Below, piece by piece: positions 28,538-40,400 of a stretch of 64,000 bases of DNA. The position numbers were made by a program, and so were the translations under genes. The stretch is taken from positions 552,798 through 616,797 of the forward strand of contig NW_006500103.1 in the NCBI RefSeq assembly GCF_000471905.2, given 5' to 3'. Each line of letters starts with the position of its first letter. The stretch's first letter is position 1. The DNA is from Amborella trichopoda (taxonomy: Eukaryota > Streptophyta > Magnoliopsida > Amborellales > Amborellaceae). Below the pieces are notes generated by a model that saw only the letters and a list, made by a program, of their open reading frames with translations, was not told where the DNA came from and did no database searches.

Positions 28538-31500
28538 TCACATGGACAGAGGTAAGAGCATTCTTCGCCTTCTCTTCCTCGCAAGCCGAATTCTGCTGAC
28601 AACCTCAAGAAGGATAAGGAGAAGAACACCAACAAGTACAAGAACCAAGGCACCCCACAAGTGCCGGAAGTAGAGGGCGACAGATGATGATGTTATCAGT
28701 AAGAGAAAAAGTAAGGCCCAAAGAAGAGCTGTTACTAAATCACCCCTGCGCCATGAACAAGGGGATTAGTAACATTCAGCAATCCACACCATATAATAGG
28801 CCTCCTAACTAAATAACTTTAAATAATTAAGCTTCTTATGTCTAGAGATAAACTCAAAAGCAATTGGTAAACACATTAATAAACCAATAGCCAGGAAATC
28901 CAATCATTAAATAGAGTCATGGTTTAAGTCCTGAAAATTTTGATCAAATTCCACCCAAAAGCCTTGCCAGCAAGAACAGAATACGAAAAGGGGCCGAAAG
29001 TATGTGGGTCTAGGTCCCTGATTTTCAATAAAACTCCCCAAAGTTCAGAAAGTATGTTCATATTATTCATTTTTAGCTTTAATAGTCATGTCAATGGTGC
29101 TATGGTTATCCTCTCATTCTTCAATGGTATTTATATACAGGCAAGGGATATGCTTACTGACATATCTTCTCTCATGAGTTGGAATGAAAACTAACATTAT
29201 TCTCCGGAATATTGATGGTGTTCTATGATATGGTGTCAGAACTTCGCTCCCAGGGACCTAGAGGTGAATTCTCTTGTACCCAACAACTTTAGTTTGTTTC
29301 AAAGCAGGCCAAAGGTGGTAAAAAATAAGCTTCAGCGTCTCCAAGAAAAGGCCACAAGTTTCTGAAATTCAGAAGATTCTACCATTTTCTTATCTTTGAA
29401 TGATCAATACATGGATTTTATATTCCTGGTTTATTGCTCAGACCCCTTTCTTGGAGGAAGTTGTTGTGTAAGAGTTTGAGACATCCATCATCCATTGAGT
29501 TTGGAGTTGGACAGGTTGGATTACATGTAGATCACCAACACTCTTTGTTACAAGCTAGCCACCATGTTACCCGAACCGAATATGTATTCATGGATATACT
29601 GCAAATAAAAGATAGGGTACAAATGTCTATTCTTATGAATGGGGAAGATACTCTTTCCTTCACTGTGAGCTTCCTCGTGTGTATGTCATATTAAAGCTGC
29701 CATATGAGGACTCCCACTCACACTCTACACTCAATGTGGGTAAAGAAGCTGGGTCTTTCTCTCTTTCACCAATTCAACAACCAACTATAGTTCCAAGATC
29801 TCGTGACCCCCCCACTTCTACTTCCCCCAGCTGATTGAGGTTCATAGACCTTCTTGTACTAAAATAAACTACACTCAAATGTCTCTATTTCATCTGTTTG
29901 CTAGATTAATCTATGCGAGAGCATGTCCCCTTTAAAGCATTATCAAGGAGAACACATTATTTTGACAGCACTGCACTCAAGAAGCATTATGGTTAAGTAT
30001 TATTGCACTCGAGACAAACACATTACTTTGAAAGCATCCTATGAGGGAGAACTGGAGAAAGCTAGATGCAAACTTGAGAGAAATTACACGGAAACTAGTT
30101 CCTCCGCCCAAGGATACAGAATCTACGGAGGCCTCAAGAAGGTGTATGAGGCAAAAATCGAGGCAGAAGGAGCAGTGAACATATATAAAACATGAATGGT
30201 TGTGATGTATGCAGTTAAATAAGGCATTGATTTGAACAGACACTTGCTCCTATGGTAAGAGAGAAATATAAGTATTCCTTATTAAGCTGCAATAAGTTGG
30301 GCTCCCTTTTTATTTGAATGTAAGTTATGTCATTTACATGGCAACCTTGCTTATATTACAGTTCCTCCTATGCTGCAGGAACTTGAGATTAGTAATCTAG
30401 TTTTCCATGAGCAAGAATGTTCCTTTTGAAAATCCCTCCCTAACTTGGCAATGTTTCCCAAAAAATAAAGAATATATCCAAGAGATGTATTTACTTAAAT
30501 AAAGTTAATTCTTCAAAATGATTGATGACTATGTAATTATTTTGTTCTGGTGGGCTTAGAAAACAAGGTAGGAAAATCAACATGCTCAAAAAGATTGAAA
30601 TGACAACACAAGCCTAACAGGAAGCCAAGTGGATGCACAATGAGTAACATGTTATTAAGGTTTCAATATAATAGCTATGGTTGAGAGAGATGGCACATAA
30701 TGACCAAGAGCATGTTGGACTTAAGGGGGCCAAACTATATCTGCAACTTTAGGGTAGGGCAAGCACAATGACCAAAAGCCATAGTGGACAGTAGTCCAAA
30801 TGGTTTGTATTGACTCCAGTGTAGGTGGAACTGTAGGTGATAATTTGCATGTGACTTTATGCCTTCCAAGTCCATCACAGAAATGTGTAGCATCAAAAGA
30901 TCACCACTCCAAAATAGATTCTTAATAGATTCTTAGTGTTGATATAAATAAAAATCGATGTTTACAATTTAAAACTCAGGTATAGGAGTAGAGAGTACGG
31001 TTTTTTGCTGGGATATTTCTCGAGTCCTAAAATACATGAACTCACCAAGAGTTGAAAGTTGAAACAAGTGGAAATTGTAAAGACTCAACAAGTTTTTCAT
31101 ATGACGTAGACCAGTAAGAAATCTATTTATTTTTTCTTCTTCTTCTTCTGGTCTCAGTCGACTCTCGAGATTCAGCTTAGAACCAGGTCAAACCCGAGCT
31201 AGGTCACACCTTAATGAATGTCTATGGACAAAGTGTTATCCTCCCCATCTAAAATTATTTCAAAGGATTAATTTATCAAATATGCAATTTTTAATAACGT
31301 ATGTTGTAAGCACTAATTTGTCATTTTGTTACCTGTTAAGACTTTGAATGAGTCACTTGCAATTTACAATATAAAAATAACTAAAGCTAAGGGCGTCTAA
31401 AGTCCTTTCATATAATCATATGGGCAATCTATGCAACTCCAGAGGAAAACAATTTGTACAAGATGGCCCTTGAAGATGAACTAGAGTGCGCCATTTCCTA

Positions 31501-33232
31501 CACACCTAAAAATGAAAAAAAAAGAAAAAAAAAGAAGGGAAAAACAAAAAGATGACCTAGAGCGTACCAAGGTGAATGACAGTATAAAGCAACTAAGCGA
31601 AACATCCGGCATCAGAGGATGGCACACTCGAGGACTAATCCAATCTTGGTATACATGAAAGTAAGTTAGCTGCTTCTTGATCAGTGGATGGACAAAGTGG
31701 CAATTTTCTCTCCCATTTTCACAAACTCAAAGCTATATAGCTTTGTCAAATGTGCAGTATCTTAATTGTATGCAGCATAATGATAAGCTTTCCACACTAT
31801 CTACTGTATTTGCCAAGACTAACCTGTCATTTATAATTGAGAGGATTATGCTTTGATTTTGTATTTATTGAAGGGACTCTGTTCTATTGCCTTCTGTACA
31901 ATTGCTTATTTACCAATTTTATCATTAAGGGCGTAGGAAACATTGCAATTGAAGGGTGAAATGGCCACCTGTGTGCATCCCTTCAACCCAGCACATTATT
32001 ATATGCATTATATATTTTTTTATAATTCACTTACATTAATTAGAAATATAAATAGATCAAGTCATACATGATCTGAGACATATACCATGAATTGAGGAGG
32101 AAAAAAGGAGAAGTAAAAGTATGAGAAAGGCAGACAAAGTGACAGAAAAGGATAACACGAGGAACTTAGAGAGCCTAAAACCTTGGATCTGTAAAGACTT
32201 CGAGGCCCTTCAATAATTAATTTAACTTTATGAATGCCTTCTATTAAATGGAATGAACTCGTTAAAGGTGGGATTGATTCCAGACAATCTGCCTCATAAT
32301 GAGTACATGGAAGTCCATGTTAGAGGTGAATCCTTCAATTCGTTGATTTTATTCTTAGAGAAAAGCATCGATAATAAAAGAAGATTTGCGTTAGTAGGGA
32401 ATAGCCAACTTATTGACAATAAAGCACTTCAAACGTAAAATTTGACAATCTGTGAGCTATAAATTTGGGCAGTGCTATATTTTAATTTATTTCATGCTGA
32501 ATATCTTAATTTTATTGTTCAAGTTATATTTAAGTAAAATAATAGTTTATGTAGAAACTCTTCAGATCATTTTGTTGTTTTGAAATCGTTCATATCAATG
32601 AATTTTATTTATGTTGAACGGTTGAAATCCATTATATAATTTTTTAAAACTATGAAGATTTCCTTCATTTATTCATTTTATTTTTATACCCCCTCCCAAC
32701 CAAATAAGAAAAAATACATTTTTCACATTTAGTGGGAAAATCTTATTCAGGTTCCTCTCTATTTTGATCTTTACAAGCTTACTTCCCATTCTTTTAACGA
32801 AAACCTTCCTCTAAAAGATCTTACCAACGAACTTCAAGAAACTAACAGTAATTAGAACTCTAACAAAATAAACTCAATGGATGCAATCATCAGGAAAACA
32901 AATATTCAATAAGACCAATAAATATAGAAAAATAAAACATAACAACGCCATGTTGATTTTCTTTTACTACATTGATAGCTCTCACCATGAAGATGGAATA
33001 AATTCCTTTTTTCTTTTAACTCAAAAATGGAATAGATTCATCTAAAATATCTAAAACCATTCCATTTTGAAAATGAAAATGGTATGAATTCATCTAAAAT
33101 TAAGTGAAAAAATAATAATTACCTGGTGGAGATATGGGTCTTGGGTGAAAATAGAGAAAGAGTAGCCCACTTGTGTTGGGATCGAATCTGGTATTCTCTT
33201 AACTGCTCAACAAGTTTTGAGCGAGTAATCAT
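28538..33232 (-). CDS. Small plant-conserved two-span membrane protein, 2 exons, 105 aa
   Basis: Exon 1 is 33123-33232, starting 'MITRSKLVEQLREYQIRSQH'; exon 2 is 28538-28745. The GT-AG intron (28746-33122) is about 4.4 kb, and the junction codon AG|G keeps the frame. The product has a basic N-terminal segment, spans at about residues 42-63 ('TALLWALLFLLLITSSSVAL') and 67-86 ('WGALVLVLVGVLLLILLEVV'), then an Arg-rich tail 'RIRLARKRRRRMLLPLSM'. Both ends match what I remember of an uncharacterised short plant membrane-protein family; I give no function. The basic tail after the second span suggests both termini face the cytosol (inference). A telo-box-like AAAAACCCTAAT lies upstream at 33447-33458, common in plant housekeeping 5' regions. 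A 17-codon upstream frame lies at 33343-33396. Sure of the exon pairing, unsure of the name. Confidence 0.8.
28746..33122 (-). other. 4.4-kb intron of the small membrane-protein gene
   Basis: No second gene is supported inside it. Short open frames at 29434-29694 and 29923-30195 have somewhat protein-like composition, but I recognise no domain and cannot join them to anything. The remainder is AT-rich intron. Confidence 0.55.
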
Positions 33233-33342
33233 ATTTTTTGTTCAAATGAATCACCAAGCTCGTCCCTCCTGAATTTATCAGTATTTCAGTGACCAACATA
33301 TAAAATTAGGTCTTTTTGTATTCGATAAAGGGTAATTACTGC

Positions 33343-33530
33343 TCATGATGAACAGTTTCCAAGTCGAAATAGTGCTAGGAGGTGGATCGAGTGCATGAAA
33401 CTTGAGAGAGAAAAATCAGTGAACCGAATCGAGAGAGATAGAGAGATTAGGGTTTTTGAGAGACCAATTTCACTATGAAAATTGAGAAATAGGGGTTAAT
33501 ATAATGTCAGAGATACAGAGAGAGGGAGAG
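33343..33530 (-). promoter_or_regulatory. 5' region of the membrane-protein gene: uORF, telo-box, GA tract
   Basis: Reading the minus strand, a GA/CT-rich stretch and AAAAACCCTAAT (33447-33458) precede an upstream reading frame 'MHSIHLLALFRLGNCSS' (33343-33396) that ends 110 bases before the main ATG. Whether the uORF stays in the mature leader depends on a possible 5' UTR intron. Confidence 0.4.
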
Positions 33531-34781
33531 AGAGTAACATTAGAATTTCCAAATCAAACAAGTTATCACCAAGAGTGAGTGTGTGGGAGTAAAAGGGGAA
33601 CGATTTCATGCAAAGGTTGTACAGTATATATATTAATATAATGCAACCCTCTTTTAAAAAAAAAAAAACATTCTAAAAGACATTTGTTTGGCACGGATTT
33701 TAAAGAAAAAATATCTTATTCTTATCTATTTTGAATTTTTTTAAAAAAATATCTTATTATTTTTTGTTTTTAACTTATATATCTTATCAGATCTAAGAAG
33801 TTAAAATATTACTTGTAAGCATGACTTCATCTTTTTTATCTTTCAACCCCCTAAAGTCTTTTAACTATGTATTATTGACCTCAACAACTTATAAAATGAC
33901 TCTATATATCCATCTCTCTATCTTAAATTTTTTTCTCTCTAAAACCCAAATTTCATCATTCTTTCACATCATCATCTTTCTCTCTCAAAACTTCATCTCT
34001 TTTCTTAAAACTTAAACTCCATATCTCTCTCTCTAAAATTTTATCTCTCTCTAAAACCCAAACTCTATCTCTCTCTCTCTAAAACTCTATCTCTCTCTCT
34101 CTAAAACTCTATCTCTCTCTCACACATAAGGTGTGCTCGTGTTCGAGCTCAAGCTAAACCCCTTGGCTAATAAACTCATCGAGAGGCGAAGAGAGAGAGA
34201 GATATATAGTTTGAATAAGATGTCATTTTAGTATTTGTTTGGGTCAAAAATTTATGGTCAAAGGGGTTCAGGGGGTTATAAGTTAAAAAAAATAGAGACT
34301 TTTTGCTTACAAGGAATATTTTTAATTATTGGGTCTCGTGAGATATGGAAGTTAAAAATAAAGGATAAAGAGATATTTTCCCAATTTTTTTAAATGTACA
34401 CTCTTTTCAAAAGGACAATAACAACAAAGAAATTTTTGAAAAAATGCTCTAGAAAGTTTTCATTCTAGCCCAATTAATATAAGCCGTCCATTTTATTGAG
34501 ATGGTTAGATATAGGCTTCAAAAGGATTTTTTATTCTCAAAATTTTTATTATCATCATTAGATTAATAATGCTAAAAAATAAAAAAGTGATTTTGAATTT
34601 GTTAAAGCTTAGATCTTGAAATTCACCAAATGGATAGTCAAGATTCATTGTTGGATGGTACTAATTTTGACTATACCTAGGATGCAAATTGAATTTCTTT
34701 TTAGTAGGAATGATTGTGAGGATGAATAGAATGTGTGTGCAAAATTTGGGGTCATACAAATGCCAAAAATGTTGTTTTTTA
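33531..34781. other. Intergenic; CT-rich minisatellite at 33930-34125
   Basis: Tandem 'CTAAAACTCTATCTCTCTCT' units (about 20 bp) fill 34020-34125, preceded by related CT-rich sequence. No gene is seen on either strand. Confidence 0.6.
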
Positions 34782-35158
34782 GAGGTGTGGTTGCATTATA
34801 CTACTATACAACCGTTGCATTAAATCATTTCCCCAAATTACAACATATCTTAAAAATTTCACTAGAAGTCCTCCAATTGATCATCTCACATCAAGATGCA
34901 TGGACGTAAGAAAAAAAGGATTTCAATTTTAGAAAATAGTGTACTTTATAACTCATTTTTTTATCCGTCAATTTTCAAGTTTCGATAGATTTGTCCATTT
35001 ACACTATTTTTTAGGCTTTAAACTTATAAATAAAGATAAAAATATAATTTTAAAATATCACAATAGTTTTCAGTATTGAAATCACATTTTCTCAACACTA
35101 CTTAAAGTTAGGCTCTAATTTGATTGTTTAGAGCCTAGGCTCTATACAAACCGCACCC
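34782..35158. mobile_element. Mutator-like MITE, type I right end, decayed left end
   Basis: The right end 'TTAGAGCCTAGGCTCTATAC' to CCGCACCC is intact and holds the perfect palindrome GAGCCTAGGCTC. The interior has the family hairpin region. The left end has diverged and no target duplication is clear. Confidence 0.65.
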
Positions 35159-35197
35159 TATAGTAAATGGTGATTTAGGTGATATAGGTGATTTAGC

Positions 35198-35312
35198 AAG
35201 AACTCCACTATCCTCTCACATCCAATCTCACAAAGAAGAAAGCTAAGCAAATCACCTAAACTACTCTCCAATCTCCAAGAGCTAAGGAGAGTGAGAGGAT
35301 GGTGGAGTTCTT
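35198..35312. repeat. Inverted repeat (21-bp arms) at the LINE 5' boundary
   Basis: The arm 35198-35218 (AAGAACTCCACTATCCTCTCA) and the complement of 35292-35312 differ at one base, about 73 bp apart. A second nested pair, TTTAGGTGAT (35173) and ATCACCTAAA, lies within. It sits between the MITE end (35158) and the LINE body. Confidence 0.75.
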
Positions 35313-35479
35313 GTGTGGTTGGAGCGAAGATGGAGTTCTTGTTGTCTATGGTTTTTGTTAAGTTTAGTGGTTCAGTGGTGGTATGGACTGGAGAAAGGCG
35401 GTGGACTGCGGTGTGCCTAACTCTTTTTTTAGTATGGCATTTGGCTTCTTCACCTTTGTTGGTTATTGATCATGATACT

Positions 35480-37420
35480 TAGCGTCAGCTCAATATCAAT
35501 ACGAGGTTCATGGTACTGGGTCTTTTTCACCACCGGTCTCTGACTTTTTTGGGCAATCTGATTGGGCTCAGAGAGGGTGGAGTTTGTCATACGCACCGGA
35601 TGTGAGGATGATTGGGCCAAATAAGGTTGTTTTTAAATTACGTTCTGCTGAAGAGGTTTCTTGGCCTTTGAAAAACAAATTTTGTAGGGTGGGAGGGAGC
35701 TTATTGTCATAAGATTATTGGAAAGCTTCGGATCACTCTTCCTATGTTCCTATGGCGAAGGTATAGCTGAAGTTGGTGGGCCTACCCCTATTGTGTTGGA
35801 ACTTATCTGTCATCAAAAGGGTGGTGGGGCTATTTAGTGTTTTCCTTGACTTGGATTGGGACTCCTTTCTGAGCCTGATCTGTAAGTTTGTGCGAGTTAA
35901 GGATGGTAAATGCCTTGGTTTGTTGCTCTCAAGGACAATCTCTGTTTATCTCGACTCGAGTTTTTTCATTATTTCCATTACTGATGACGAAGGAAATACA
36001 CCAGAGCAATGATTTGTGAGTAATCTATCACCGCCGAAATCCATAACGGGAAATATTGAGTTTTCGCTGGATTGTCGTCCATGCATTAACGGAATTAAGA
36101 GTATTTCGAGGCGTAAAAATAGGAATTTCAAAAAGCAGGTGAAACCGAAGATCATGAAACGTTGGGTTGAGGTGGGGCGTTCCCCGGCTTGGACGGAAGG
36201 TTTTTCAAGTAGTGCATTACTCCAGGGTCGGCCGTCTTCTACTTGATTTTCCAAGTCTGAAATTCCAAATGGTTGTGTCGAGGATGTGCGGCTTAATGGC
36301 GGTTGTTGTGATCCTACAGGTGCATCTTTGTTGAAGGCTTCAAAATTTGCTCAAGACGTTTCATTGGCGGTTTTGGCTTGTCCCAAGGTAGATCATCCCG
36401 AAATCTCGAGGACAGCTGGGATATCGGGATTAAAGGTTTTTTCGGCTATGGCATGTGCAAAAAGCAACTTGCCTTTTCTTACTGCTTTGCCTTATGAGAA
36501 AATCCTACCTAAGGTCTCTGCGAGGGTGGCATTCCTTCTCTTGTTTCTTTACAATGCCTAGCAATGAGGTGGGGGTGGTTTTTTGGTCCATAAATTCCTT
36601 GTAGTGGTGGTGGCAGTGGTTCTTCAATCCAAGATGTATCCCCTTCCTACTCGTGCTACGGCACCGGATCAAGTGGCTCGAGAACGAGGTTTGACCTGTT
36701 ACTCATTGATCCGACGGCTATCGTGGTGATTGAAGATGATGAAGTAGTGGGAGAGGTGGCGACCCTGCCTATCTCCTCTGCTATCGATGATACGATTGTA
36801 GGAGTCATGGTTACCTGCTAGGAGTTCGTTGTAGACGTGGAGGTCTTGGAGCCACAGCCACTGTTGATGGTAATCCCGACTACACCACGGTTGTTGGACG
36901 CTACGGACTCGAAGAAGGCGGATGGTGGTATTCTGAAGGACAGAGAATCATTGAAATTTACGCTGTCGAAGTCGGCTTGAGCACTATGAAGGTGGAAGTT
37001 CCTATGATTGCAAAATTGGTGGAAGACATGGGGATGGAAGAGGTTCCATTATCAGTGGTTATGGAGAAGGTTAAGGCTCACATGAGATCACATCTAGCGG
37101 TTCAAAGAGACATGATCAGTGGGAAGCTGTCAGATGACTCTTGGGTGGTTTCAATTGTGTTTGATATACCGGTGAAAGGGAATATTGTTTCCTCAGGGTC
37201 CTTGAAAGCTAAGGAAGCTGTTGTTGGGAAGAAGGTGAAGGAACCGAGGACAGGAACACGATTTTTGGTGAGAATTAGAGCCCATGATTAGGCGCGGGAT
37301 CCCAGTTCCAAGCCGCTGGTGTTTCGTGACCCACAAAAACCCTCGGAGGATTCCTCTTCCTCTAGCTCGTCTGACGATGACTCAGGTGTGGCGCATTCCA
37401 ACGAGGCTAGTGCTTAGGGA
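35480..37420 (+). pseudogene. LINE ORF1 remnant
   Basis: Several overlapping short frames (35773-36012, 36016-36246, 36286-36561, 36977-37291) lie in the place of ORF1, a nucleic-acid-binding protein in L1 elements. I recognise no intact zinc knuckle or other domain, so assignment rests on position before the endonuclease and on base composition. The segment 36977-37291 starts 'MSTMKVEVPMIAKLVEDM' and is the longest clean piece near its end. Confidence 0.5.
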
Positions 37421-37479
37421 GGTCCTCGCGGACTAGGTTCCTCCTCCTCTTCTTTTAACCCCTATTTTTAATAAATTTT

Positions 37480-40400
37480 ATGTCTTGGAATGTTAGAGGT
37501 TTAGGATATCCTAATAGGAAGAGGGATGTCAAATTTTTTGTCTCCAAATATAATCATGTGGTTCTAATTTTGCAAGAGACAAAGCTCCTTAGTCCCAGTG
37601 TTTCTGGGGCCAAGGAAGTTTGGAGTAATTCTGCTGTGGGTTTTTGTGGTATCGATGTTGTGGAAGCATATGGCGGGTTGTGGGTTTTGTGGGACCGTCT
37701 TGTTTTGTTTAATTTTGATATCATTGTAAGGGATCACTTTATCGTATTAGGTTTTAAGGGACCAATAGTGGGGTTTTCTTGGGGGTTGTTGAATGTCTAT
37801 GGTCCTTATTTAGCTGTTTTGAAAGAGCCTTTTTATTAACGACTTGCACACTTTAATTTGTTCTTTTTCTTTTCTTGTGGTAATTGGAGGAGGTTTTAAC
37901 CTTATTCGTAGGCCCGATGAAAGTTTATCAGCCCCTCCTATCAATTTTACCATGAGATTGTTTAATGGTTTCATTGTAGATAACTGTTTGGTGGACCTTC
38001 CTGTTTTAGATGCCAAGTTCACTTGGTCGAACAATAGTCTCTCTAATTTGGCTATGTCCAAACTAGATAAGTTTTTTGTTTCACCTGAGTGGTTGGAAGT
38101 CTACCCTTTGGCCTCTATCAAAGCTCTGCATAAGGTATCTTCAGACCATTGCCCAATTTTGTTGACCTCAGGACGTTTAGAGAGTGGTCCGAGGCCTTTT
38201 CAGGTAGAGGCTGGTTGGTTGCTTGAAAAAGAGGTTGTGGAGTTGATAAAGAGTACATGTGTAAATACTATTGATGAAAGGTACTGTTGATTATCAACTT
38301 CACAAAAAACTCTTAAATGTCAAACATAAATTGCTGGTCTGGAAGAAGGAAAATATGTTTGACATTAAGAGGAAGATTGACATTACTCGCTGATTTAGAG
38401 ATGTTTGATCTTAATGTTCAAGACAATAGGGTGTTGTTGGAGCAGAGTGTGATTCTAAGGTGTCAAAAGGTGAAAGAATTGGAGGAACTTTGAAGGACAT
38501 AGGAGGTTTATTAGCATCAAATGTCACATTCGAAGTGGCTGAAAGAAAGAGACCTCAACACGATGTACTTCTATGCAATTGCCAGTGCCAGGAGGAGGCA
38601 AAATGATATCTCAGGATTATCTATCCTTGGGATAGATGTCGATGATGATAATGCAATGAAATGAGCAGTCATCAACCATTTCAAAGCGGGCTTTTTCCAA
38701 TGAAGTTAATTTCATCCATTTCTTTAATAGAGTGCCTTTTAAAACTCTTCCAAGCGATTTAAGAATTTCTTTGGAACGAGACATTTCGTTGGAGGAGTTA
38801 AAAAAGGCTGTTTTTTCTATGTCGAGAGATAAAGCCTTAGGTTCAGATGGCTTCCCTCTCACGTTTTTTCATAAATTTTGGGATTTGGTAAAGATGGAGC
38901 TTCTTGAGTTTGTCCGGGAGTTTATGATTAGGGGTGATATATTCAAAGGGGTGAACTCCACTTTTCTAGCGCTAATCCCAAAGAAGGCTGTGATTTCGTG
39001 TCTTTATGATATTCACCCTATTAGTCTTCTTACCAGCCTCTATAAGATTTTGGCGAAAGTGTTAGCTTAGCGACTTAAAACTATCTCATCTTCGGTGATA
39101 TCGGCAAACTAATCGGCTTTTATCAAGGATAGACATATTACAAATAGTGTTCTTATTGCTCAAGAATTCATCCATTTCTGAGTGCTCAGTATGAAGCCTG
39201 GTATTTTATTGATGTTGGATATGGAAAAGGCCTACGATCGTGTGGAATGGTAGATTTTGTTGGATATTTTGAATTGCATGGGGTTTGGAGAGAGGTGACG
39301 TAGGTGGATTTTTTGATGCATGTCCTCTGCACATTTTTTCGTACTGTTTAAGGGTAGTCTTATCGATTTCTTCCAGGCATCTAGAGGTATTCGTCAAGGG
39401 GACCCTCTATCCCCTTTCCTTTTTTCTATTTGCGCCGAGTGCTTCAGCTTAATGTTAAATAACGTAGAAAGGGCTGGCCATTTTTCTGAGTTCGTTGTGG
39501 CTAATTCTGATCTCATTATTTCTCATCTTCAATATGCAGATGATACCCTTATTTTCTACGATGCAGATCCTTTACAGGTGGAGAAGATGATACCCTTATG
39601 GTCAAGCTGAGTTGGATTTATGGAAACCAAAGTATCTCTCATTGGGGGGTAGGGTGACTCTTTTAAAAGCTTGTCTTGCCAACCTCCATGTTTATTAGAT
39701 GTCTCTAATCCAAATGCCGATATTAATAGTACGAAAGATTGAGAAGATGATGAGAGACTTTTGGTGGGGATCTAGCAATGAGCAGCGTAACTTTTATTTG
39801 TTAAGGTGGGATAGGGTTTGCACACCAAAAAATTATGGAGGTTTAGGTATTAGGAAAATCAAACTGGTAAATCAAGCACTTTTGTGCAAATGGTGGTGGC
39901 ATAGTCTTCATTTTAGAGATCAACTCTGGTATCAGGTCCTCGTAGCGAAATACAATATTGATCGGATTGGACTATGGCTTGGGAAAGGGGAACGTGGTAA
40001 AACTTTGGATCTATGGAGGAACATTGCCAATTGTAGACCAATTATTGCTGGTTCCTGTCGATGGTCTATAGGAAGTGGGGTCTCAATTTATTTTTGGCAT
40101 CATATTTGGGCTGTGGAATATCCTCTTAAATCTATCTTTCCGGAGTTATTTGACGTGGTTATGATGCAAGACGTTAAGGTCTGTGACATGATTGAGAGAA
40201 GAGGAGTTGCATGGTCCTGGAATATTCTTTTGATTTACAACAGGATTAATGATACTCGGTTTGAGCAGTGGTGAACTTTGATGAAATTGCTCGATGAGGT
40301 GTATGTCTCTCCAGAGGCTATAGATGAAATGGTTTGGGCGCTGAAAAGTGATGGCCTCTTCACCGTAAGGTCGTGCTACAATATTCTTTTCAATAATCGG

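Noticed and set aside
29220-30195. Possible LTR-retroelement relic (primer-site-like TGGTGTCAGAAC near 29231 and two protein-like frames)
   Set aside because: No LTR pair, no recognisable capsid, integrase or polymerase motif; the primer-site resemblance is too weak to name a fossil.
32253-32438. 61-codon plus-strand frame (MNSLKVGLIPDNLPHNEYME)
   Set aside because: Protein-like composition but short, isolated, inside the intron of a minus-strand gene, with no recognised family.
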